From the NCBI GenBank assembly GCA_019454765.1, contig JACFNR010000029.1, positions 1 to 35,648 of the forward strand: a DNA stretch of 35,648 nt. The letters run 5' to 3'. Positions 15,040-22,117 of the stretch are shown one piece after another. Made by a program: the position numbers and the translations under genes. The notes beneath the pieces are model-generated. The model did not search any database. It had not been told where the DNA came from and worked only from the letters and a program-made list of their open reading frames with translations. Positions within the stretch are counted from its first letter, which is position 1. Every line of letters starts with the position of its first letter. Origin of the DNA: Trueperaceae bacterium (GTDB lineage: Bacteria; Deinococcota; Deinococci; Deinococcales; Trueperaceae).

Positions 15040-16057
15040 GGCGCGTGCGCGCACCGCCCTGATCCTGGCGGGCGGCACCCTGCCGCTCCCCCACCTGTGG
15101 CCCCTGGCCCTCGCCGGCGCGGACCTGATCGTCGCCGCCGACGGCGGCCTGGCTCACGCCCGCGTGCTCGGCGTCACCCCGGACCTGATCGTGGGCGACC
15201 TCGACAGCGTCGAGGAGCGCGACCTGCGCCGGCACGCGACGGTGGCGGTGGAGCGCCACCCGGTGGCGAAGAACGAGCTCGACCTGGAGCTGGCGCTTGG
15301 CGCCGCCTGGGCGCGCGGCGCTGAGCGCGCCACGGTGGTGGGAGCGTTCGGGTCGCGCCTCGACCAGAGCTTTGGCGCGTTGTTGATAGCCGGCCGCCTG
15401 GCGGCCGCTGGGCGCGAGGTGACGCTGCTCGCCGGCCCTCACGAGGCGCGGCCCGTGGCGGCGGGGGGCGCGACCACCCGCGACCTGCCCGAGGGGACCA
15501 CGGTGAGCCTGCTGGCGCTCACGGAGGACTGCAACGTGACCACCACCGGCGTGCGCTACCCGTTGAGCGCGGCTTCGTTGCCGTTGGGCAGCGGCCTCGG
15601 GGTCTCGAACGTCGCCGTCGGGGGCGCCGTCACGCTGGAGGTGCACGCCGGGGTGGTGACGCTCCTCGTGGAACACGCCGCGACCGACCCGCGGGAGGCC
15701 ATCTGGGGGGCGCAGCGGGGGCGCATCGGGGCGGCCCTGGCGGCGGCCGATCCCGACCTGGCCGACCTGGTCGAGCGCGTCGCCTACGCGGAGGTGTTCG
15801 CTCGCGGCGGGCTCGACCTGGCGACCCGCGAGCTGCTCGCGGTGGCGCTGCTCACGGGGGCGGGGGCCGTGACCGAACTGCCCACCCACCTGCGGGGCGC
15901 GCTCCGCGTGGGCGCGAGCGAGAGGCAGCTGCGCGAGACCATCATCCACGCGGCGATGTTCGTGGGCTTCCCGAAGTCCCTCGCGGCCATGCGGGCGTTA
16001 CAGGCTTTCCTGGCGGGGGCCGGCGGAGCCGCCGCGACCGGGCCCGACGACGGCTGA
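15032..16057 (+). CDS. thiamine pyrophosphokinase fused to a carboxymuconolactone-decarboxylase-like domain
   Basis: A 341-residue protein with two parts. Residues 1-212 are a thiamine pyrophosphokinase, which transfers pyrophosphate from ATP to thiamine to make TPP: A-D-G-G (36-39), G-D-L-D-S (55-59), K-N-E-L-D-L-E-L-A-L (80-89), G-S-R-L-D-Q (107-112) and the late S-N-V (192-194) are the family landmarks. Residues about 219-328 resemble the carboxymuconolactone decarboxylase/AhpD family (D-L-A-T-R-E-L-L-A-V-A-L-L, then H-L-R-G-A-L-R-V-G-A and a V-G-F-P segment). This part has no CxxC, so it is not a peroxidase of the AhpD type. Normal kinases of this family end near residue 210-220. The ATG (15032) lies inside thiQ, so kinase and importer are coupled. 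The function of the extra domain is unknown. Confidence 0.87.
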   Translation: MSEARARTALILAGGTLPLPHLWPLALAGADLIVAADGGLAHARVLGVTPDLIVGDLDSVEERDLRRHATVAVERHPVAKNELDLELALGAAWARGAERATVVGAFGSRLDQSFGALLIAGRLAAAGREVTLLAGPHEARPVAAGGATTRDLPEGTTVSLLALTEDCNVTTTGVRYPLSAASLPLGSGLGVSNVAVGGAVTLEVHAGVVTLLVEHAATDPREAIWGAQRGRIGAALAAADPDLADLVERVAYAEVFARGGLDLATRELLAVALLTGAGAVTELPTHLRGALRVGASERQLRETIIHAAMFVGFPKSLAAMRALQAFLAGAGGAAATGPDDG

Positions 16058-16086
16058 CCGCCCCCCTGGCCTCGCTCCCGACAGGG

Positions 16087-16752
16087 TCAGTTCGGACGGT
16101 GCTCGGGTGCCTCGATGCCGGCCCGGTAGACGATGCCGGCGAGCACGCCACCCAGGACGGGGCCCAGCCAGTAGATCCAGAACTGGCCGAGGAAGGCGCC
16201 GCCGGCGAGAAGCGCCGGGCCGAGGTGCCGCGCCGGGTTCAGGGCCGCGCCCGTGATGGGGCCGGCCACCAGCACTCCCATCGTGACCGACAGCCCGATG
16301 AGCAGGCCGCCAAGCTTCGGCGCGCGCTTGTCGACCGCCGTGCCGAGGACCGTGAACACGAGGAAGAAGGTCAGGACGGCCTCGAGGAGTATGGCGGAGC
16401 CCACGCTCACTCCGGCCGCCAGGGTGGGGGTGCCGGTGCCCGCCACCGCCGTCTGGTCCGGCAGGCCGAGCTTGATCAGCACGGCAGCGACGAACGCGCC
16501 GGCCACCTGGGCAAGCAGGTAACCGACGACGCCGGCGGTGGGGAACTTGCCGGCTGCCCACAGGCCGATGGTGACGGCCGGGTTGAGGTGGCCGCCGCTC
16601 ACGGCCATGACCGCGGTGATCATGATGGCGAGCGCGAGGCCGTGCGCGAGCGCCACGCCGACGAGGTCGGCGCCGATGGCGATGGCACCGACGCCCGCGA
16701 AGATGAGGGTGAAGGTGCCGACGAACTCGGCGACGAGTGCTTTCGTGTTCAT
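16087..16752 (-). CDS. MIP-family channel (aquaporin, TIP/AqpM-like filter)
   Basis: A 221-residue six-helix channel with both half-helix motifs, N-P-A at 57-59 and 172-174, the latter followed by R175. By comparison with AqpZ and GlpF from memory, the selectivity-filter positions are H37, V160, A169 and R175. AqpZ has F/H/T/R and GlpF has W/G/F/R, while plant TIP aquaporins have His in the first place and Ile in the second. It therefore may pass water plus small neutral solutes such as ammonia or urea; this is inference. ATG 16752 has GAGAGG upstream. It is transcribed away from the nucleotidyltransferase-like gene and converges on the TPP-kinase gene with a 29-bp gap. Confidence 0.88.
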   Translation of the reverse strand: MNTKALVAEFVGTFTLIFAGVGAIAIGADLVGVALAHGLALAIMITAVMAVSGGHLNPAVTIGLWAAGKFPTAGVVGYLLAQVAGAFVAAVLIKLGLPDQTAVAGTGTPTLAAGVSVGSAILLEAVLTFFLVFTVLGTAVDKRAPKLGGLLIGLSVTMGVLVAGPITGAALNPARHLGPALLAGGAFLGQFWIYWLGPVLGGVLAGIVYRAGIEAPEHRPN

Positions 16753-16768
16753 GCCGGATCCTCTCTCA

Positions 16769-16789
16769 TGTGAGTCTCACAAGATGTTA
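16769..16789 (-). promoter_or_regulatory. aquaporin promoter with overlapping palindromic operator
   Basis: A perfect 6-bp inverted repeat, TGTGAG and CTCACA around one T, lies at 16769-16781. On the minus strand a TAACAT hexamer (16789-16784) sits just upstream, so the predicted transcription start (near 16777) falls inside the palindrome. A dimeric repressor could occlude it. The half-sites resemble CRP/FNR-family sites, but their 3-bp TGTGA-to-TCACA spacing is shorter than the usual 6. Confidence 0.45.
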
Positions 16790-16827
16790 ACCACAGCTTC
16801 GCGCTCCCGTGGCGGGGAGCCCGCCCG

Positions 16828-16833
16828 TATACT
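16828..16833 (+). promoter_or_regulatory. -10 box of a leaderless promoter (nucleotidyltransferase-like gene)
   Basis: TATACT is followed by 6 nt and the GTG start at 16840. No Shine-Dalgarno fits in this space, so the transcript is probably leaderless. No -35 box is seen 17 nt upstream. Confidence 0.65.
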
Positions 16834-16839
16834 CGCGAG

Positions 16840-17271
16840 GTGAACCTCGAGCAGATCCACGCCAGGTTGGCCGCCTTGGCGCTGCCGCCAGGGGAGTTCG
16901 TCCTCCACTCCAGCGCCTCTCTGGTCCTGCGGGGCATCCTGCCCGAGGCGGTGGACCTCGACATCGTGGCGCGCGGACCGGCGTGGTCGCGGGCGCTGGA
17001 GCTCGTCGCGGCGACCGCGGCCACCCTCGACCGCGGCAGGCAGGACCTGCGGGTGAAGGTCGGCGACGACGTCGAGATCTACGACGGTTGGCTCGGCGAG
17101 CCGGCCGCCGCCGTGGTGGCGCGCGCCGAGGTCGTCGCAGGCGTGCCGTGCGCGCCCCTCGCCGACGTGATCGCGATGAAGGAGCGGCTCGACCGACCCA
17201 AGGACCGGCGGCACCTGGCACTGATCCGCGCCCACCTCCAGGAACGCGGAGGCCGCCTTGACGCGTCCTAG
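16840..17271 (+). CDS. small nucleotidyltransferase-like protein
   Basis: A 143-residue protein with H-S-S-A-S-L-V-L-R-G (about 23-32) and D-L-D-I-V-A-R-G (about 39-46). These match the G-S-x-A-x-x-L-x-G and D-x-D pattern of minimal nucleotidyltransferases of the AbiEii/DUF6036 type. A third acidic cluster, D-D-V-E-I-Y-D, follows at about 75-81, and a late M-K-E-R-L motif at about 111-115. The catalytic acids appear present. No antitoxin-like partner adjoins it, so a toxin-antitoxin role is not supported. Its 3' end carries the -35 box of the next transcript (17258-17263). The GTG start is supported by the TATACT box 6 nt upstream. Confidence 0.7.
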   Translation: MNLEQIHARLAALALPPGEFVLHSSASLVLRGILPEAVDLDIVARGPAWSRALELVAATAATLDRGRQDLRVKVGDDVEIYDGWLGEPAAAVVARAEVVAGVPCAPLADVIAMKERLDRPKDRRHLALIRAHLQERGGRLDAS

Positions 17272-17286
17272 CGCGCTTGCTAAGCT
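17258..17286 (+). promoter_or_regulatory. sigma-A promoter of the aspS leader
   Basis: TTGACG (17258-17263), exactly 17 nt, then TAAGCT (17281-17286). Seven nt later comes the ATG of a 20-codon frame (17294), so the leader transcript would begin at or next to its first codon. The -35 box lies within the end of the preceding gene. Confidence 0.75.
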
Positions 17287-17293
17287 TCCGCGC

Positions 17294-17356
17294 ATGCCTG
17301 ACGCCCTCCACAGGAGCACAGCGACCGATCCGGGTCCTGCTCGCCTCGGGGCGTAG
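17294..17356 (+). CDS. putative 20-residue leader peptide controlling aspS
   Basis: A 20-codon ATG-to-TAG frame begins 7 nt after the -10 box, so it would be translated from a leaderless transcript. It has aspartate codons at positions 3 (GAC) and 12 (GAT, 17327-17329), the amino acid that the downstream synthetase uses. A ribosome waiting at codon 12 would cover RNA to about 17342, leaving the antiterminator strand at 17343-17351 free. A ribosome reaching the stop codon (17354-17356) would cover that strand. This geometry fits classical attenuation. Only two Asp codons are present, fewer than in textbook leaders, and the frame is short enough to arise by chance. Confidence 0.5.
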   Translation: MPDALHRSTATDPGPARLGA

Positions 17357-17412
17357 GCGTCTGCGCGGACCGCGTACCGACCCCCGAGGCTCGCCTCGGG
17401 GGTCGTTCGTTA
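17343..17412 (+). terminator. attenuator: terminator hairpin with alternative antiterminator pairing
   Basis: The terminator arms 17378-17390 and 17393-17405 are perfectly complementary (13 nt; realistically 12 pairs around a CTCG tetraloop) and are followed by TTCGTTAGT. An upstream copy of the 3' arm, GCCTCGGGG at 17343-17351, can instead pair over 9 bp with 17382-17390, which would block the terminator. The two structures exclude each other. The hairpin lies between the leader peptide and the aspS ribosome-binding site. The T-tract is weak. Confidence 0.65.
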
Positions 17413-17461
17413 GTGGCGGGGCGGGGGCATGCAGTTGGGGTACCGGCCGAGGAGGCAGGCG

Positions 17462-18778
<1,317 letters not shown>

Positions 18779-18848
18779 ACGGCGCCGCGGCGGGGACCGC
18801 TTCCCGAGTGGACCCGACCTGGGCCACGTGACGCCACCGCCGCTCCCT

Positions 18849-18880
18849 TTGATGGCCGATTGACGCCCTTCTGCTAGCCT
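18849..18880 (+). promoter_or_regulatory. promoter with paired TTGAY half-sites (CsgG-like gene)
   Basis: TTGATG (18849-18854) and TTGACG (18860-18865) lie 11 bp apart, followed by 9 nt and TAGCCT (18875-18880). Neither hexamer is 17 nt from the -10 box. A near-identical layout occurs at 22060-22092 and 27965-27997 (minus). It suggests a site for an activator that binds direct repeats one helical turn apart, as OmpR/PhoB-type regulators do. Confidence 0.5.
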
Positions 18881-18939
18881 GGTCGCAGCAACGAAGCCGC
18901 GTCGCGCCGTGCAACCACGGCGGCGAGAAGGAGATCAGC

Positions 18940-19575
18940 ATGCCGCGTAGAACCTTGCTCCCTCTACTCCTGGCCGGGCTCGTCGCCCTGAGCGCCTGCG
19001 CCCCCACCACCGAGGCGACCCAGCCGGCCGCCTGCGTCTCCGACCCGATCCCGACGGTGGCCGTGGTCGACTTCCAGAACACCTCGAGCCAGGGTGGCGG
19101 CGTGAGCGTGGTGGGCGTCGAGGACGCCGCCACCGCGCGCCTCATCACGCTCCTCAAGGAGTCTGGCTGCTACGTGGTGGTCGAGCGCAGCGAGCTGTTG
19201 ACGATCATGGAGAAGCAGGGGCTCGAGTCGCTCGACCCGGTGGCGTTGGCGAAGGCCGCGGGTGCAGGCTACGTGGTCACCGGCACCGTCACGCGCGCCA
19301 CGGTGGCGCGCCCCGGCGGCAGCCTGTTCGGCGTGACGCTCGGCCAGACCAAGGCGCAGATCGAGGTCGACGTGCGGGCCACCGACATCATCACGGGCGA
19401 GGTCGTCGTCTCGAAGAAGGGCGCCGGCGAGGCGAGCAGCCCGAACGTCAACATCAGCAACGTCCCCGTGGCGGGCACGGTCAGCTACGACGACCCGACG
19501 GTCGGACCGCTGTTCGCGGAGGCCGCCAACGCGGCCGTCAACCAGGTGGTGGCCGCGCTGCGCGCCAAGTTCTGA
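18940..19575 (+). CDS. CsgG-like lipoprotein
   Basis: A 211-residue predicted lipoprotein: basic N-terminus, hydrophobic core and lipobox L17-S-A-C20. The mature part resembles the CsgG/FlgO-type fold. It has V-A-V-V-D-F-Q-N-T-S early on, then V-E-D-A-A-T-A-R-L-I-T-L-L, Y-V-V-V-E-R-S-E-L, a G-A-G-Y-V-V-T-G-T-V segment, and R-A-T-D-I-I-T-G-E-V-V followed by a C-terminal helix. CsgG itself forms an outer-membrane secretion pore for curli subunits. No curli genes are near, so the true role here is unknown; many single CsgG-like lipoproteins are uncharacterised. ATG 18940 has AAGGAG at 18928-18933. A 7-bp hairpin with a CAAC loop (18905-18922) lies just before it. A strong terminator follows. Confidence 0.8.
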   Translation: MPRRTLLPLLLAGLVALSACAPTTEATQPAACVSDPIPTVAVVDFQNTSSQGGGVSVVGVEDAATARLITLLKESGCYVVVERSELLTIMEKQGLESLDPVALAKAAGAGYVVTGTVTRATVARPGGSLFGVTLGQTKAQIEVDVRATDIITGEVVVSKKGAGEASSPNVNISNVPVAGTVSYDDPTVGPLFAEAANAAVNQVVAALRAKF

Positions 19576-19597
19576 GCCGCCCACACCGTTGCTTCCA

Positions 19598-19638
19598 CGA
19601 GGACGGGGCCCCGCGCTGCGGGTGGGGCCCCGTCCTCG
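19598..19638. terminator. strong hairpin terminator between convergent genes
   Basis: Perfect 15-bp arms (19598-19612 and 19624-19638) enclose an 11-nt loop. It follows the CsgG-like gene by 22 nt and lies 75 nt beyond the stop of the convergent amidohydrolase gene. The T-run is poor on both sides. Confidence 0.75.
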
Positions 19639-19713
19639 TCCAGTAGGCGTCGCGCCTTGTTCCCGCTCCCGGCGCACCTCCCTCACGAGGTCTCCCGTCC
19701 GCGCCGCTGCGGG

Positions 19714-20889
19714 TCAGGACGCCGTCATCAGGTCCACCACGCCCGCCGCGAGCAGCGCGACGGCCACCTCGAGGCCGCGCTCGTCCACGTCGAAGCGCGG
19801 GTGGTGGTGCGCCCAGGCGGTGTCGGGCCCGGAGCTGGTGCCGACGAAGAAGTAGCAGCCGCGCGCCTGCGCCAGCCAGAGGGCCATGTCGTCGCCGCCC
19901 ATGATGGGGACCTGCACGCTCACGTTCTCCTCCCCTACGACGCCCGCCGCGACCTGGCGGAACCGCGCCACCGACTCCGCGTCGTTGACGACCGCCGGCG
20001 TCCCCTCGAACCACTCCGCCCGCAGGCTGCAGCGTGCCAGCGACGCCGCCCCCTCGCTCACCGCGAGGATGCGCTCGCGCAGCCGCGCCCTGGTGCCCTC
20101 GTCGAAGGTCCTGAGGGTGCCCTTCAGCTCGACCTCCTCCGGGATGATGTTGTAGGCAGTGCCCCCGTGGATGCTCGTCACGCTGATCACGCTCTGGTCG
20201 ATGGGGTCGGTCTCGCGGCTGACGAGCGTCTGCAGCGCCCCCACCAGCTGCGCGGCGGCCACGATGGGGTCGATGCAGAGCTGCGGGTAGGCGGCGTGCC
20301 CGCCCCGCCCGGCGACCACCAACCGGAAGGAGTCGGTCGCGGCCATCGCCGGCCCCTCGCGCACGGCGACCGTGCCGAGGTCGTGGCTGCTCGAGAGGTG
20401 CAGACCGATGACCTCGTCGACGCGCAGCCCGTCGAGCGCGCCGTCGTCGAGCATGGCCCGCGCGCCCCGCACGACCTCCTCGGCGGGCTGGAACACGAAC
20501 ACCGCCCTGCCGCCAAGCGAGTCCGCGCGCGCCAGCACGATCTCGACGACGCTCAGGAGCACGGCCACGTGGCCGTCGTGCCCGCAGGCGTGCATCTTCC
20601 CCTCGTTGGTCGAGCGGTAGTCCGTCGCGTTCTCCTCGGCGACGGGCAGGGCGTCCATGTCGGCGCGCACCAGCACCGTGCGGCCCGGCCTGCCGGTGTC
20701 GAACACCGCGACCACGCCGGTGCCGCCGACGCCCGTGCGCGGCTGCAACCCGAGTTCCCGGAGCCGCGCGCCTATCACCCCCATGGTGCGGTGCTCCTCG
20801 AACGCCAGCTCCGGGTGGCGGTGGAGGTCGCGGCGCACTGCGACGGTGCGCTCCTGCAGGGCTCGGGCCTGGTCGACGATGCTGGGCAT
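19714..20889 (-). CDS. M20-family amidohydrolase (M20D type)
   Basis: A 391-residue cytoplasmic metal-dependent hydrolase of the N-acyl amino acid amidohydrolase / hippurate hydrolase / IAA-amino-acid hydrolase group. Metal and catalytic residues are visible: R-A-D-M-D-A-L-P (75-82), M-H-A-C102-G-H104-D-G-H (99-107), F-Q-P-A-E137-E138 (133-138), and G-L-H164 (162-164), with a further histidine near the C-terminus (H-H-P-R-F). The dimerisation domain has G-R-G-G-H-A-A-Y-P (194-202). The substrate is probably an N-acylated amino acid or peptide, not resolvable here. ATG 20889 is preceded by GAGGAG. It follows the membrane-protein gene by 64 nt in the same direction; a TAGGCT at 20956-20951 could be its own -10 box. 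Confidence 0.9.
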   Translation of the reverse strand: MPSIVDQARALQERTVAVRRDLHRHPELAFEEHRTMGVIGARLRELGLQPRTGVGGTGVVAVFDTGRPGRTVLVRADMDALPVAEENATDYRSTNEGKMHACGHDGHVAVLLSVVEIVLARADSLGGRAVFVFQPAEEVVRGARAMLDDGALDGLRVDEVIGLHLSSSHDLGTVAVREGPAMAATDSFRLVVAGRGGHAAYPQLCIDPIVAAAQLVGALQTLVSRETDPIDQSVISVTSIHGGTAYNIIPEEVELKGTLRTFDEGTRARLRERILAVSEGAASLARCSLRAEWFEGTPAVVNDAESVARFRQVAAGVVGEENVSVQVPIMGGDDMALWLAQARGCYFFVGTSSGPDTAWAHHHPRFDVDERGLEVAVALLAAGVVDLMTAS

Positions 20890-20953
20890 GGGGCTCTCCT
20901 CGTGCGGATGCGCGCGCCGGGCTACCTACCGGGCGTGGCGCCGTCCCCCAAGC

Positions 20954-22024
20954 CTACCCTTCCGTGCCGGGCACCGCCCCCAAGGGCGGTTCGGGCGCCT
21001 CGCCCGGCGTCGCCTCCACCGGTGGCACCCCGGGTGTCGGCGTGGGCGTCACCGCGGGCGCCGCCTCCGGCGTGGGCGTCACCGCAGCCCGCGCCACCGG
21101 CGCGACGGCCGCGGCGGCCTTCTGACCGAGCTCGCGGAACTTGTCGCTCGCGCCCTCGAGCTTGCTCACCCACTCTGGGTTGGGCGTCATCCCGGCGGTG
21201 GTGCGGTGGTAGGCCAGCAGAGTCGCGGCCAGGGCCACCGCGTCCGACAGCGCGAGCTTGAGCATCCAGGCCCCGATGAGGGCGCCGATCCCGAGAGCGG
21301 GAGCGAGGGCTGGTGCCACCGCCGCGACGGCGAGCGCCGGCAACCCGAGCAGCAAGAGGAAGAGCACGAACTCGAGGTAGCCGAGGAGGGCGAGCACGAC
21401 GGCGTTGGCGAGGATCGGTTGCCACGCCTGGGCGTACAGCACCACGCCCTCGCGCGCGACCGCCCAGACGTTCTGCTCGCGCTTCGCGTAGGCGCGCGAC
21501 AGCACCGCCTCGTCGACGTAGGTCGTGCTGAGGACGGCAACGCGCTCCAGGAACTTGCCGAGCGAGTCGACGCCGGGCAGAGGCAGGATCGACGTGATGC
21601 GCGTGAACGTGCGCACCACGAACTTCACGACGCCGCCCACCAGCAGCCCGACGCCGAAGAGGATGGACGTGGCGGCGAACCTGCTGACCACCTGCTCCCG
21701 GCCGTAGGCCAGCTGGCCCGTGGCCGGCCCCGAGCCCGTCGTGATGAACTCCGTCAGGACGGCGGTGTGGGCGGCCCTGAGCAGGTGGAACCAGTAGCGC
21801 CCGGCGAGCTCGACCAGCCAGAACGCCCCGCCCAGCGCCACGAGCACGAGTATCACGCCCAACGGCGCCCACAGTTTGGCGAGCAACCAACCGATGCCGC
21901 CGAAGAGGGCGGCGTACAGCCCGAGGGCGAGGCCGAGCACCAGGTAGCTGCCGAGCCTCACCCACACGATCGGCAGTGTCTTCATGACGAGCCCGATGGC
22001 CTCGCCAAGGTAGATCTTCGGCAT
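20954..22024 (-). CDS. polytopic membrane protein of unknown function
   Basis: A 356-residue protein I cannot assign to a named family. It has about five or six hydrophobic segments (roughly 24-46, 52-76, 115-137, 203-238, 241-270). A soluble-looking stretch contains Y-W-F-H-L-L-R-A-A-H-T-A-V-L-T-E (77-92) and V-A-V-L-S-T-T-Y-V-D-E (162-172). A low-complexity C-terminal tail is rich in Pro, Thr and Ala (about 305-356). Start choice: ATG 22024 follows GGGAAGGGA at a good distance; the in-frame upstream start at 22081 would overlap the predicted promoter. It lies 93 bp downstream of the giant vWA protein in the same direction. It could be that protein's membrane partner, but it has its own candidate promoter. 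Confidence 0.75.
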   Translation of the reverse strand: MPKIYLGEAIGLVMKTLPIVWVRLGSYLVLGLALGLYAALFGGIGWLLAKLWAPLGVILVLVALGGAFWLVELAGRYWFHLLRAAHTAVLTEFITTGSGPATGQLAYGREQVVSRFAATSILFGVGLLVGGVVKFVVRTFTRITSILPLPGVDSLGKFLERVAVLSTTYVDEAVLSRAYAKREQNVWAVAREGVVLYAQAWQPILANAVVLALLGYLEFVLFLLLLGLPALAVAAVAPALAPALGIGALIGAWMLKLALSDAVALAATLLAYHRTTAGMTPNPEWVSKLEGASDKFRELGQKAAAAVAPVARAAVTPTPEAAPAVTPTPTPGVPPVEATPGEAPEPPLGAVPGTEG

Positions 22025-22059
22025 GGTCAGGTCCCTTCCCGCAACGTGATCACGCCGCG

Positions 22060-22092
22060 ATGCTAGGCGGCGGGGCGTCAACGCGCCGTCAA
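22060..22092 (-). promoter_or_regulatory. promoter with paired TTGACG half-sites (membrane protein)
   Basis: On the minus strand TTGACG (22092-22087), 5 nt, TTGACG (22081-22076), 10 nt, then TAGCAT (22065-22060). The half-sites repeat every 11 bp, and the -10-like box is 36 nt before the ATG at 22024. The layout nearly matches that at 27965-27997. Confidence 0.5.
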
Positions 22093-22117
22093 CGCCCCGC
22101 CCGGCCGCGCGCCGGCC

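Noticed and set aside
16840-17271. Nucleotidyltransferase-like gene as a toxin-antitoxin toxin (AbiEii type)
   Set aside because: No antitoxin-like partner adjoins it; the neighbours are an aquaporin and aspS.
17280-17461. T-box riboswitch upstream of aspS
   Set aside because: Short GGTACCG-like and GGACCGCG stretches recall the T-box sequence, but no proper UGGN bulge complementary to the tRNA end or specifier loop is visible. Leader-peptide attenuation fits better.
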